Source: Streptomyces sp. Act143
GTDB taxonomy: Bacteria; Actinomycetota; Actinomycetes; Streptomycetales; Streptomycetaceae
Length of the DNA: 64,000 nt
NCBI RefSeq assembly: GCF_003143935.1
Contig: NZ_QFRX01000001.1
Location: 4,072,228-4,136,227, forward strand
Direction of reading: 5' to 3'
Each line of letters opens with the position of its first letter. Position 1 is the first letter of the stretch. Below, piece after piece: positions 28,372-37,708 of the stretch. The translations under genes were made by a program, and so were the position numbers. The notes under the pieces were generated by a model that had not been told where the DNA came from, did no database searches, and saw only the letters and a list, made by a program, of their open reading frames with translations.

Positions 28372-29751
28372 CTACCTTCCCTGGTAGCGCGCCGCGGTCG
28401 AGCGGGCCGAGCCCAGTTTGCGGTAGAGCTGGCGGCCGGGGCAGGCCGTGGAGAAGCCGTCCCGGTGGCCGGAGATCACGTTCAGTCGTACGTTCCTGCC
28501 TTTGCGGTAGAGATTCCCCCCGCCCGACTTCAGGTATGTCTTGCCGCTCGGATCGGCGCCGTAGAGACCGAGCTTCCAGGCCGTCAGGCGGGCTACGGCC
28601 TTCACCGCGGCGGACGTCGGACGGGCGGAGCCGAAGGTGCCGAGGACGGCGACCCCCATGCTGTTGGTGTTGAAGCCGAGGGTGTGGGCGCCCAGGACCG
28701 GCTTCGCCACTCCCCCGGCGCGGCCTTCGTAGATCCGGCCGCACTTGTCGACGAGGAAGTTGTAGCCGATGTCACGCCAGCCCATGCTCTTGACGTGGTA
28801 GCGGTAGATACCGCGAATGACGGAGGGGGCCTGGGAGCAGCGGTAGCCGTTGCCGGTGGCCGTGTGGTGCACGAAGGCGGCCTTCACCTTCTTCGTGTAG
28901 ACGAACTTCTTCTCGCGCAGCTTCTCGTTCGCCCCCCAGCCGCGCCGCGTCACGATGCGCGGGCGCGGGCCGATCTTCGGCTTCGCCCGCTGCCGTTCCG
29001 TCAGTTCGCCCGCCCGCAGGGCGAACAGCTCCCGCTCGGTCTGCGCGCGGTCGAGGGCGGGGATCTCGGTGGCGCCGAGCGCGACGAGGTCGGCGTTGGC
29101 GGCGGAGGCGGCGACGGTCTCGGGGGCCTCGGCGCCCGCTCCTCCGCCGGCCCGCGGACCGCCCACGCGGGCGCCCTGCGGGACGGCGGCCTCGCCGGGA
29201 TCGACGAGCTCCAGGCGCAGGCCCGTCGGCAGTGCGCTCGGCGCCGCGCCGACCTCCCGGGTCTCGGCGCCGGCCCGTACCCGCACCTCCACGCCGTCCG
29301 AGTCCCCCACCCACAGCGGTGCGGTCGCCCCGCGCACCCGGCCCGGGGCGCGCTCGGGGGTGCCGGGGTCGGCGCCGTCGTCGCCGTAGTGCGTCTCGAC
29401 GTCCTGCCAGGGGGACCACGTACCCGAGGCGAGGGTACGCGCGCGTACCTGGACGCGGCCGTGCAGGGCCGTGTCCGGGTCGTCCCAGACGACGCCGACC
29501 ATAGAGAAGCGGTGCACGTCACGCCGGGGCAGGCCCTGTACGGCGGCGGAGCCCAGGGAGCGGTCGGCGCCGAGGGGAGTGAGCGGCAGCGACTGCGTAC
29601 TGCCGGGGACGGCCGCCTCCGCGCTCGGCGCCGGGCGCGCGACGGTCGCGGCGGCGGGCGGGGTCAGCGGAAGGGCGAGGGCGACCGCGCACGTGACACC
29701 GATCGAGGAAGCAAGAAATCCACGCATGCGAACGATGTTGGACATAGTCAT
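28372..29751 (-). CDS. Secreted peptidoglycan recognition protein / N-acetylmuramoyl-L-alanine amidase
   Basis: 459 residues with a signal peptide (about 5-36, ending near PPAAATVA). A beta-rich N-terminal region (about 75-190) precedes a type-2 amidase/PGRP domain (about 265-430). That domain starts PRIVTRRGWGANEKLR and contains FVHHTATGNGYRCS, RDIGYNFLVDKCGRIYEGRAGG and SGHRDGFSTACPG, which supply the zinc ligands (His, His, Cys). It would cut the stem peptide from MurNAc in the wall. The start is uncertain: ATG 29751 or ATG 29745, both with weak ribosome sites. Confidence 0.92.
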   Translation of the reverse strand: MTMSNIVRMRGFLASSIGVTCAVALALPLTPPAAATVARPAPSAEAAVPGSTQSLPLTPLGADRSLGSAAVQGLPRRDVHRFSMVGVVWDDPDTALHGRVQVRARTLASGTWSPWQDVETHYGDDGADPGTPERAPGRVRGATAPLWVGDSDGVEVRVRAGAETREVGAAPSALPTGLRLELVDPGEAAVPQGARVGGPRAGGGAGAEAPETVAASAANADLVALGATEIPALDRAQTERELFALRAGELTERQRAKPKIGPRPRIVTRRGWGANEKLREKKFVYTKKVKAAFVHHTATGNGYRCSQAPSVIRGIYRYHVKSMGWRDIGYNFLVDKCGRIYEGRAGGVAKPVLGAHTLGFNTNSMGVAVLGTFGSARPTSAAVKAVARLTAWKLGLYGADPSGKTYLKSGGGNLYRKGRNVRLNVISGHRDGFSTACPGRQLYRKLGSARSTAARYQGR

Positions 29752-29867
29752 ACATATCTGTCCATCCGGGAACTGACGGGGCGTCGGCTGGCGTTCCCCC
29801 GAACCGGTGAGCCGGCAGCGGGCCGGTCCCTCGCCGCCCCGCGGTGCCCCCGCGTACGCTTGCCCGG

Positions 29868-30623
29868 GTGAACGCCACCGATCGCACCCCTGCCGACCTG
29901 CTGCGTTCCGCGCTCGCCGCGGATGCCGGACGCCCCCTGGTGACCTTCTACGACGACGCCACGGGCGAACGCGTCGAACTGTCCGTCGCCACCTTCGCCA
30001 ATTGGGTGGCCAAGACCGCCAACCTGCTTCAGGGCGAGCTCTCCGCGGAGCCCGGCGACCGGGTCGCGCTGCTGCTGCCCGCGCACTGGCAGACGGCGGT
30101 GTGGCTGCTGGCGTGCTCGTCGGTGGGCGTGGTCGCCGATGTCGCCGGGGACCCCAAGGCGGCCGACATCGTGGTGAGCGGCCCGGACACGCTGGACGCG
30201 GCGCGTGCCTGCTCCGGCTCCCGGATCGCGCTCGCCCTGCGCCCGCTGGGCGGACGCTTCCCGCAGACCCCGGAGGGCTTCGCCGACTACGCCGTCGAGG
30301 TGCCGGGGCAGGGCGACCGCTTCGCCCCGTTCGCGCCGGTCGACCCGGACGAGCCCGCGCTCGTGGTGGCCGGGCGGGAGTTCAGCGGGGCGGAGGTCGT
30401 GGAGCGGGCGGCGGCGCAGGCCTCCGGGCTGGGGCTTGCGGGGCCCGGGTCGCGGTTGCTGTCCGGGTTGCCGTACGACACCTGGGAGGGGCTGTGCGCG
30501 GGGTTGTACTCGCCGCTGGCCACCGGGGGGTCCGTGGTGCTGTGCCGGAACCTGGAGCGGCTGGGCGAGGAAGGGCTGGCGAAGCGGGTCGAGAGTGAGC
30601 GGGTGACGGCCACGGCGCGCTGA
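29868..30623 (+). CDS. TIGR03089 family protein
   Basis: 251-residue actinobacterial protein. It resembles the N-terminal half of AMP-forming acyl-CoA synthetases (GERVELSVATFANWVAKTANLL, LLLPAHWQTAVWLLACSSVGVVAD) but is too short to be a complete adenylating enzyme and lacks the C-terminal lid. Function is unknown. From memory, mycobacteria carry a homologue beside an LCP gene, as here. GTG 29868 starts VNATDRTPADLL. It is divergent from the amidase. Confidence 0.85.
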   Translation: MNATDRTPADLLRSALAADAGRPLVTFYDDATGERVELSVATFANWVAKTANLLQGELSAEPGDRVALLLPAHWQTAVWLLACSSVGVVADVAGDPKAADIVVSGPDTLDAARACSGSRIALALRPLGGRFPQTPEGFADYAVEVPGQGDRFAPFAPVDPDEPALVVAGREFSGAEVVERAAAQASGLGLAGPGSRLLSGLPYDTWEGLCAGLYSPLATGGSVVLCRNLERLGEEGLAKRVESERVTATAR

Positions 30624-30644
30624 GGGGGGGTTGCCAGGGTTCGC

Positions 30645-30703
30645 CGTCCGGCGGGTGCGGGCGCGTCGGGGCTGGTCGCGCGGTTCCCCGCGCCCCTTGA
30701 CGG
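30645..30703 (+). repeat. Dispersed Streptomyces intergenic repeat
   Basis: The segment around GGTCGCGCGGTTCCCCGCGCCCC matches a sequence I recall recurring in many Streptomyces genomes between genes. It includes a CGCGG...CCGCG dyad. It lies in the 208-bp gap between the TIGR03089 gene and the first LCP gene. Confidence 0.5.
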
Positions 30704-30843
30704 CGCCATCCACTCCGCCCTCGAGAAGGACCCGTCAGTCCCCCGTCCGGCCCAACCCGACACGCCCCCTCCCCCCATCCGCGCCATGGTCGTAAGAGCG
30801 ACCCGCACCACACGCTCGTACGCCATGAGGGGTGGACCCAACC

Positions 30844-32145
30844 GTGACCGACACCGCAGGCACGCCCTCCAAAGGCATCCTCGGTCCGGGAGCGGGGTCG
30901 TCCGCGACGGGGCGGGGGCTGATACGGCGGCGTCGGCGGTGGTGGCTGCGGGGCGGGGCGATCGGGGTGGGAGTCGTCCTCGTGGCGGCCGTGGGGGCCG
31001 GCTGGGCGATCTACGCGAAGCTCGACGGGAACATCACGCCCGACGACGCCGCCGCCGCGGAGCTCGCCCGGTACGAGAAGGAGCGGCCCACCGCGCTCGT
31101 CGAGGACGCGCAGAACATCCTGCTGATCGGCTCGGACTCGCGCTCCGGGGACGGCAACGCGCGCTACGGGCGGGACTCGGGGACCGAGCGGTCGGACACG
31201 ACGATCCTGCTGCATCTCTCCGCCGGGCGGCGCAGCGCGACGGCCGTCTCGCTCCCCCGTGACCTGATGGTGGACGTGCCGGCCTGTCTCCAGCCGGACG
31301 GCAGCCGCACCGAGCCGATGTTCGCGATGTTCAACTACGCCTTCCAGAAGGGCGGTTCGGCCTGCACCATCCGGACCGTCGAGAAGCTGACCGGCATCCG
31401 CGTCGACCACCACATGGTCGTCGACTTCCACGGCTTCAAGGACATGGTCGACGCGGTGGACGGCGTACAGATCTGTCTGACCGAACCCATCCGCGACAAG
31501 GCCGCCAAGCTGCGGCTCCCGGCGGGCAGGGTGACGCTGAACGGCGAGCAGGCCCTCGGGTACGTCCGGGCCAGAAAGTCACTCGGCAACGGCAGCGACA
31601 CCGACCGGATGGACCGGCAGCAGCGGTTTCTCGGGGCGCTCGTCAACAAGGTGCAGAGCAATGACATCCTGCTCAATCCGGTGAAGCTCTACCCGGTGCT
31701 GGACGCGGCCACCTCGTCGCTCACCACCGATCCGGATCTGGCGAGCTTGCGCGGTTTGTACGAACTCGTGCGCGGGCTCCGCGACATCCCCACCGAACGT
31801 GTGCAATTCCTGACCGTGCCACGGGAGTCGTACGTCCACAACGCCAACCGCGACCAGCTCGTGGAAGCCGAGGCGGAGAAGCTGTTCGCCCGGCTGCGCA
31901 CGGACGCGCCGGTGGCGGTCGCCGAGGAAGTTCCACAGGATTCCCCGACAAAAAACCCCAATTCGAGCGACGGCTCGCAAGAAGAAGCGGGTGACTACGA
32001 GGAGTCGTCCGACTACGACTACGACGAGTACGGGGACTACTACGACGGAAAGTCCGGTACCAGGCGGCCCGACGGGCCCGCCGCCGCCGTTTCGCCCGCG
32101 CCCACGTTCCGCGGGAACACCGCCGCCGAGGACACTTGCGAGTAA
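30844..32145 (+). CDS. LCP family wall-polymer ligase (LCP 1)
   Basis: LytR-CpsA-Psr proteins move undecaprenyl-linked glycopolymers onto peptidoglycan outside the membrane. 433 residues from GTG 30844 (GAGGGG 11 nt upstream); GTG 30832 is the alternative. One membrane segment lies at about 37-57 and the LCP domain at about 95-270, with ILLIGSDSRSG, AVSLPRDLMVDVP and YVRARKSLGNGSDTDRMDRQQ supplying the conserved Asp and Arg residues. The tail is rich in Tyr/Asp/Ser and ends in TCE. There is no LytR_C domain. Confidence 0.93.
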   Translation: MTDTAGTPSKGILGPGAGSSATGRGLIRRRRRWWLRGGAIGVGVVLVAAVGAGWAIYAKLDGNITPDDAAAAELARYEKERPTALVEDAQNILLIGSDSRSGDGNARYGRDSGTERSDTTILLHLSAGRRSATAVSLPRDLMVDVPACLQPDGSRTEPMFAMFNYAFQKGGSACTIRTVEKLTGIRVDHHMVVDFHGFKDMVDAVDGVQICLTEPIRDKAAKLRLPAGRVTLNGEQALGYVRARKSLGNGSDTDRMDRQQRFLGALVNKVQSNDILLNPVKLYPVLDAATSSLTTDPDLASLRGLYELVRGLRDIPTERVQFLTVPRESYVHNANRDQLVEAEAEKLFARLRTDAPVAVAEEVPQDSPTKNPNSSDGSQEEAGDYEESSDYDYDEYGDYYDGKSGTRRPDGPAAAVSPAPTFRGNTAAEDTCE

Positions 32146-32376
32146 AGCAATTCCCAAGGCGACGCACATCTGTTCAAGGAAATGGGCGGATTGCCCAGTT
32201 GTAGGGACGTGGAATTTGTCACCGTCGCCGCTTGCAGATGAACTGGCCGGATAGTGTGAGCGATCCGGTGCACCAGGCCGCGAGGTCCTTCCTGGGGTCG
32301 TGCACTGTATGACCGAGACCCGAGCGCCTTTGGGGGGTAAGGCGCCGCGTGGCCCCGACGGAGGATTCAGACAACC

Positions 32377-34128
32377 GTGGACGCGCAAGGCCGTGGGCGG
32401 GCGGACAACATCGACCCCGCAGACCAGTGGGTACTCAATCCGAACACTGGTGAATACGAACTGCGACTGACTCCTTCCGCACCGCAATCAGCGGTCCCGG
32501 GGCCCCGCAGCAGATCCGCCTCTCGACCGGCGGGATCTTCCGGAACACCGCGCGGCAGGACAGCCGCGCCGGGCCGTACGTCGCCCGCGGACGCCCCCGG
32601 CCGTGACGCTCCCGGCCGTGACGTGCCGGGACCGCGACGGCGCCGTGGTGCGCCCGAGGAGCCGCCGCCCGGGCGGCGCGGCCGCCGGCCGGTCAAGAAG
32701 AAGGCCCGCGGCAAGAAAATACTGCTGTGGACCGGCGGCGTGATGGCGTTCGTGCTGGTCGGCACGGCCGGTGCCGCCTATCTGTACCTGAAGCACCTCG
32801 AGGGCAACGTCACCACCGAGGACGTCGGCAATGTGGCCGACGACGGCTTCAGCAAGGACGAGGCCTTCAACATCCTGATCATCGGCACCGACAAGCGGAC
32901 CGGGTCGGGCAACGAGGGCTACGGCGACAAGGGCAGTGTCGGACACGCCGACACCAACATCCTGCTGCACGTCTCCAAGGACCGGACGAACGCGACCGCG
33001 ATGAGCATTCCGCGGGACCTGATCGTCGACGTGCCGGACTGCGACGGGGAGAACGGGGTCATCCCGGGCACCCAGAACGTCCGCTTCAACACCAGCCTCG
33101 GCCAGAGCGGCCGCAACCCCGGCTGCACCATGAAGACCGTCGAGGAGCTCACCGGCATCGACGTGAACCACTTCGCGATGGCCGACTTCAACGCGGTGAA
33201 GACGCTGACGACCGCGGTCGGCGGCGTCGAGGTCTGCCTCGCCAAGGACGTCGACGACCCCGACTCGCACCTCAAGCTGTCCGCCGGCAAGCACACCATC
33301 GAGGGCGAGACCGCTCTCGCCTTCGTCCGCACCCGGCACAGCTTCGGCAACCAGGGCGACCTGGACCGCATCAAGGTCCAGCAGCAGTTCATGAGTTCGC
33401 TGATGCGCAAGATGACCTCCGGCGACACCCTGACCAGCCCCACCAAGCTGATCAAGCTGGCCAACGCGGCCACCAAGGCGCTCACCGTCGACACGGGCAT
33501 CGGCAAGGCCAGCACGCTCAAGGACGTGGCCCTGGAGCTGAAGAAGGTGCCGATGAAGAACATCACCTTCACCACGGTCCCGGTGGTCGACAACCCGGCC
33601 GAGAAGATCAAGGCGACCGTCGTGCCCGACGATTCACGGGCCCCGCAGGTCTTCCAGATGATCAAGAGCGACACCTCCTTCACCGAGGTCAAGGCCCAGG
33701 AGAAGAAGGAGAAGGCCGCCGTCGCCGCCCGGCTGAAGGGCACCAAGTCGGACGCCTCCGAGGTCCGGGTGCGCATCCTCAACGGCGGTGCCGCGGCCGG
33801 CAGCGCGCAGGAGGAACTCACCTACCTCCAGACCGAGGCGGGCGTGACCAAGTCGGAGAACGCGGGCAACGCCGGTGCGTCGCAGGCGAAGACGACCCTG
33901 GAGTACGCCCCGGACCAGGCCGATCAGGCCCGCCGGCTCGCCTCGATCCTGGGGCTGACCGGCTCGATGATGAAGCCGGGCAAGAGCGTCACCAACTCCC
34001 AGGGGCTGCCGACGATGACGCTGACGCTGGGCGAGGACTTCAAGGGGCCCGGGGTGAAGATGAACTCCTCGGCGGCGCCGACGAACGTCGACAAGACCAC
34101 GGCGAACGAGGTGAAGTGCGCCAGCTGA
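32377..34128 (+). CDS. LCP family wall-polymer ligase with LytR_C domain (LCP 2)
   Basis: 583 residues. The cytoplasmic N terminus carries WVLNPNTGEYELRL and a long Pro/Arg-rich stretch. The membrane segment is at about 114-135 and the LCP domain at about 160-330 (NILIIGTDKRTG, SIPRDLIVDVPDC, FVRTRHSFGNQGDLDRIKVQQ). The C-terminal LytR_C-type domain is at about 465-560 (VRVRILNGGAAAGSAQ). GTG 32377 has GGAGG 12 nt upstream. A GCGCCTT/AAGGCGC hairpin with a G6 loop (32324-32345) lies in its leader. It opens a same-strand run with LCP 3 and LCP 4. Confidence 0.94.
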   Translation: MDAQGRGRADNIDPADQWVLNPNTGEYELRLTPSAPQSAVPGPRSRSASRPAGSSGTPRGRTAAPGRTSPADAPGRDAPGRDVPGPRRRRGAPEEPPPGRRGRRPVKKKARGKKILLWTGGVMAFVLVGTAGAAYLYLKHLEGNVTTEDVGNVADDGFSKDEAFNILIIGTDKRTGSGNEGYGDKGSVGHADTNILLHVSKDRTNATAMSIPRDLIVDVPDCDGENGVIPGTQNVRFNTSLGQSGRNPGCTMKTVEELTGIDVNHFAMADFNAVKTLTTAVGGVEVCLAKDVDDPDSHLKLSAGKHTIEGETALAFVRTRHSFGNQGDLDRIKVQQQFMSSLMRKMTSGDTLTSPTKLIKLANAATKALTVDTGIGKASTLKDVALELKKVPMKNITFTTVPVVDNPAEKIKATVVPDDSRAPQVFQMIKSDTSFTEVKAQEKKEKAAVAARLKGTKSDASEVRVRILNGGAAAGSAQEELTYLQTEAGVTKSENAGNAGASQAKTTLEYAPDQADQARRLASILGLTGSMMKPGKSVTNSQGLPTMTLTLGEDFKGPGVKMNSSAAPTNVDKTTANEVKCAS

Positions 34129-34252
34129 GCGCCGAACCCGCGGGCAACGGTGCCCGTTGAACAGTTGAAGTGTGACCAGACAGGCCTGTCGAACGTCTAA
34201 CAGGGCGTACGGCGGGCCTGTTCGGTGCGTTGAGGGTGGGGAGGACGGGGAG

Positions 34253-35854
34253 ATGAGCCACAGCAGTGTCCGGGAGGAAGAGAAACAGCCGGGGGTCGCG
34301 GAGGGGGCGACCGAAGGGGACGGCGGGGGCGGCAGACACGGCCGACGCCGGGCGAGACCACGCCGCAAACACCGCGTGCTCCGGTGGTCGGCGACCACTC
34401 TCGCGGTGCTGATACTCGGCACGGCCGGCGCCGGTTATCTGTACTACCAGCACCTGAGCGACAACATCGGCAAGGGCGAGCGCAGCAGCGGCGACTCCAA
34501 GGCGAAGAAGACCGCGCCGAACGCGGCCGGGCAGACACCGCTGAACGTCCTGCTGATCGGCTCCGACAGCCGTGACTCCGACGAGAACGTGAAGCTCGGC
34601 GGCAGCAAGGACAACCGGGGCAACCCGCCGCTGGGCGACGTGCAGATGCTGATCCACCTGTCCGCGGACCGCAAGAGCGCCGCCGTGGTGAGCATCCCGC
34701 GCGACACCCGCGTCGACATCCCCAAGTGCACGGACCCCAAGACGGGCCACGTGTACCCGGCGACCAACGGCATCATCAACACGACGCTGGCGCGCGGCGG
34801 GGCGGGGTGCACGCTGGCGACGTGGCAGAACCTCACCGGCGTCTACATCGACCACTGGATGACGATCGACTTCGCGGGCGTGGTGCGCATGGCGGACGCC
34901 GTCGGCGGGGTCGAGGTCTGTGTGAACCAGAACGTGTGGGACCACCCGACGGCGACCCAGAAGGGCGGCTCCGGCCTGCGGCTCACCAAGGGGCGGCACG
35001 AGGTCAAGGGCAAGAAGGCGCTCCAGTGGCTGCGCACCCGGCACGCGTGGGGCAGCGACCAGATGCGCGCGCGGGCCCAGCACATGTACCTGAACTCGAT
35101 GATCCGCACGCTGAAGAGCCAGAACGTCTTCACCGACGGCGGGCGTCTGATGGACCTGGCCGAGGCGGCCACGAAGTCCCTGACGGTCTCCGAGGAGATC
35201 GGCACCCCGAAGAAGCTGTACAACCTGGGCCAGCAGCTGAAGTCGGTGCCGACGGACCGGCTCACCATGGCGACGATGCCGAACATCCAGGACACGCAGG
35301 ACAGGAACCACCTGCTCCCGGAGCCCGCGGGCGCCGCGAAGATGTGGCAGATGCTCCGCGACGACGTGCCCTTCGACGACAAGGGCGCGGACAGCAAGAA
35401 GAAGACCAAGGAGAAGGTCTCCGACGACCCGGCCGCCGCCGACGACCAGATCGCGGTCGCCGTGCAGAACGCCACCCGGTCCTCGACCCTCGGCCCGGCC
35501 GACGGACGGGCCCGTACGGTCACCGACGTGCTCCTGGGCAAGGGCTTCGCCCGGGCCACCGCGGACACCACGCCGGGGCTCTCCGAGGAGGCGACCGTCG
35601 TGCGCTACCCGAGCGCGGACCTGGAGGGTGACGCCCAGCGCATCGCCAAGTCCCTGGGGATTCCGCTGAGTTCGGTGAAGAAGTCGACGGACGTCTCGGG
35701 GATCACGCTCGTCGTGGGCGCCGACTGGCGCGAGGGCACGACGTACCCGAAGCAGTCCGACCCGAAGGCCGGGGACGTGCCGGAGAACTCCGACGAGATC
35801 AACGCGGCCGACGACAGCAAGTGCATGGACGTGTACCCGCCGTACCAGTGGTAG
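34253..35854 (+). CDS. LCP family wall-polymer ligase with LytR_C-like domain (LCP 3)
   Basis: 533 residues from ATG 34253, with GAGGACGGGG upstream; the open frame extends 27 codons further but lacks a ribosome site. Membrane segment at about 43-65. The LCP domain contains NVLLIGSDSRDSD, VVSIPRDTRVDIPKC and WLRTRHAWGSDQMRARAQH. The C-terminal domain has QIAVAVQNATRSSTLG and STDVSGITLVVGADWREGTTY. It is the closest paralogue of LCP 4, suggesting tandem duplication. Near its end is KCMDVYPPYQW with a single Cys. Confidence 0.93.
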   Translation: MSHSSVREEEKQPGVAEGATEGDGGGGRHGRRRARPRRKHRVLRWSATTLAVLILGTAGAGYLYYQHLSDNIGKGERSSGDSKAKKTAPNAAGQTPLNVLLIGSDSRDSDENVKLGGSKDNRGNPPLGDVQMLIHLSADRKSAAVVSIPRDTRVDIPKCTDPKTGHVYPATNGIINTTLARGGAGCTLATWQNLTGVYIDHWMTIDFAGVVRMADAVGGVEVCVNQNVWDHPTATQKGGSGLRLTKGRHEVKGKKALQWLRTRHAWGSDQMRARAQHMYLNSMIRTLKSQNVFTDGGRLMDLAEAATKSLTVSEEIGTPKKLYNLGQQLKSVPTDRLTMATMPNIQDTQDRNHLLPEPAGAAKMWQMLRDDVPFDDKGADSKKKTKEKVSDDPAAADDQIAVAVQNATRSSTLGPADGRARTVTDVLLGKGFARATADTTPGLSEEATVVRYPSADLEGDAQRIAKSLGIPLSSVKKSTDVSGITLVVGADWREGTTYPKQSDPKAGDVPENSDEINAADDSKCMDVYPPYQW

Positions 35855-35860
35855 GAGTCC

Positions 35861-35899
35861 GCTGCGGGGGACGACCGAGGGAAACCCCTCCCCCACAGC
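35861..35899 (+). terminator. Hairpin between LCP 3 and LCP 4
   Basis: Arms 35861-35871 and 35889-35899 pair with one mismatch, plus an inner GGG/CCC pairing, 7 nt after the LCP 3 stop. LCP 4 therefore probably has its own promoter. Confidence 0.65.
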
Positions 35900-36101
35900 G
35901 AACTCCTAACTGGCTGAAGAATGATGAGCCGCGCTCGCGTACGCTTCCGACCAGGCGGACCGGGCGCACAGTCGACCAGCTGCCCGCCGGGCAAGGGGAG
36001 GCCCGGCGGGGCGGCACGAGGTCCGCCTTCTGGCGCAGGGTGGGGAGGGCAAGGAGTTGGCGCAAAGCGTGCGCGGAGAGGTGCCCGCGGTGGAGGACAC
36101 G

Positions 36102-37655
36102 ATGTCCCTCACACCGCAGGCACCGACGCCGCCCGCCGGAGACGGCGGAAGGCGGCGCGGGAAGGGCGACGGCAAGCGTGGGCGGCGTGTCCTGCGCTGG
36201 TCGGCGATCGTGCTGTCGGTGGTGGTCCTGGGCACCGCGGGTGCCGGCTACCTCTACTACCAGCACCTCAACGGCAACATCAAGAACGATGCCCTGAACA
36301 TCGGCGACGAGAAGGACCGGGCCGCCGAGTCCAAGGCGAACGCGGCCGGACAGAAGCCGCTGAACATCCTGCTGATCGGGTCGGACGCCCGGGACAGCGA
36401 GGAGAACCAGAAGCTGGGCGGCGCCAAGGAGACCTTCAACGGCACCCCGCTCGCGGACGTGCAGATGCTGGTCCATGTCTCGGCCGACCGCAGCAACATG
36501 TCGGTGGTGAGCATGCCGCGCGACACCCTGCTCCAGATACCGAAGTGCACCGACCCCGACGACGACACGGTGTACCCGGCGACCACCGGCCGCACGATGA
36601 CGAACCAGTCGCTCGGCCGCGGCGGCCCCGGCTGCACGGTGGCGACCTGGGAGAAGCTGACCGACATCCACATCGACCACTTCATGATGATCGACTTCTC
36701 GGGTGTGGTGTCGATGGCGGACGCCATCGGCGGCGTCCCGGTCTGCGTGGACGCCAACATCTACTCCCACACCTCCAGCGGCCACGGCTCGGGCCTGAAG
36801 CTGGAGGAGGGCACGACGTCGATCAAGGGCAAGCAGGCCCTGCAGTGGCTGCGCACGCGCTACGGCTTCGAGGACGGCAGCGACCTCGCCCGGGCCCGCG
36901 CCCAGCACATGTACATGAACTCGATGGTCCGCCAGCTCCGCGAGAACGCGACCCTGAGCAACCCGGGCAAGCTCCGCAGCCTCGCGGAGGCCGCCACCAA
37001 CGCGCTCACCGTCGACGACGGCCTCGACACCGTCAAGAAGCTCTACGACCTCGCGGGCGAGCTGAAGCAGGTCCCCACCAAGCGCATCACCATGACGACC
37101 ATGCCGAACCGGTACGTCGGCGCGCGCGTGGAGCCCACCGAGGACGCGGACACCCTGTTCCGGCTGGTGCGCGAGGACATCGCCCTCGACGGCAAGGACA
37201 AGAAGAAGACCGTCGAGGAGACGACCACCTCCGACGAGGCCGCCGCGGACGACGAGATCGGCATCACCGTCGAGAACGGCACCCGCACCGACACCCTCGC
37301 CCCGGTCACCGGCCGGGCGAATACGGTGGCCGGCCTCCTGGTCGGCAAGGGCTTCACGAAGGCCGCGGCGGACCGGACGACGGCGACGGCCGCGGAGAAG
37401 ACCCTGATCCGCTACCCGAGCGTCGACCTCAAGGGCGACGCCCTGCGGGTGGCCAAGGTCCTCGGCGTCCCGACGAGTGCGGTGAAGAAGTCCACGGACG
37501 TCTCCGGGGTGACGCTCGTCGTCGGCGCGGACTGGCGGTCCGGTACGACGTACAAGGCGCCCGAGGAGTCGGACCGGACGCCGTCCACCGCGGACGCGAT
37601 CAACGGCGCCGACGACACCAAGTGCATGCACGTCGACCCGGACTTCACCTGGTAG
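36102..37655 (+). CDS. LCP family wall-polymer ligase with LytR_C-like domain (LCP 4)
   Basis: 517 residues from ATG 36102, which has GGAGG 5 nt upstream; a TTG 45 nt further up is a poorer choice. Membrane segment at about 33-53. LCP motifs are NILLIGSDARDSEEN, VVSMPRDTLLQIPKC and WLRTRYGFEDGSDLARARAQ. The C-terminal domain has GITVENGTRTDTLAP and STDVSGVTLVVGADWRSGTTY, nearly the same as LCP 3. It ends KCMHVDPDFTW. The downstream hairpin overlaps the stop of the convergent glycosyltransferase. Confidence 0.93.
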   Translation: MSLTPQAPTPPAGDGGRRRGKGDGKRGRRVLRWSAIVLSVVVLGTAGAGYLYYQHLNGNIKNDALNIGDEKDRAAESKANAAGQKPLNILLIGSDARDSEENQKLGGAKETFNGTPLADVQMLVHVSADRSNMSVVSMPRDTLLQIPKCTDPDDDTVYPATTGRTMTNQSLGRGGPGCTVATWEKLTDIHIDHFMMIDFSGVVSMADAIGGVPVCVDANIYSHTSSGHGSGLKLEEGTTSIKGKQALQWLRTRYGFEDGSDLARARAQHMYMNSMVRQLRENATLSNPGKLRSLAEAATNALTVDDGLDTVKKLYDLAGELKQVPTKRITMTTMPNRYVGARVEPTEDADTLFRLVREDIALDGKDKKKTVEETTTSDEAAADDEIGITVENGTRTDTLAPVTGRANTVAGLLVGKGFTKAAADRTTATAAEKTLIRYPSVDLKGDALRVAKVLGVPTSAVKKSTDVSGVTLVVGADWRSGTTYKAPEESDRTPSTADAINGADDTKCMHVDPDFTW

Positions 37656-37680
37656 TCCGGGTCGGTGCCGGGCGGGGCCC

Positions 37681-37708
37681 GCGGTGCTCAGTGCGAGCTG
37701 AGCACCGC
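37681..37708. terminator. Bidirectional hairpin overlapping a stop codon
   Basis: Perfect 11-bp stem with a 6-nt loop. Its left arm contains the last codons and stop (37688-37690) of the minus-strand glycosyltransferase, so the terminator is built into coding sequence. It also lies 25 nt after the LCP 4 stop. Confidence 0.75.

Noticed and set aside
32324..32345. Riboswitch in the LCP 2 leader
   Set aside because: Only a 7-bp hairpin with a G-rich loop is visible; nothing matches a known aptamer.
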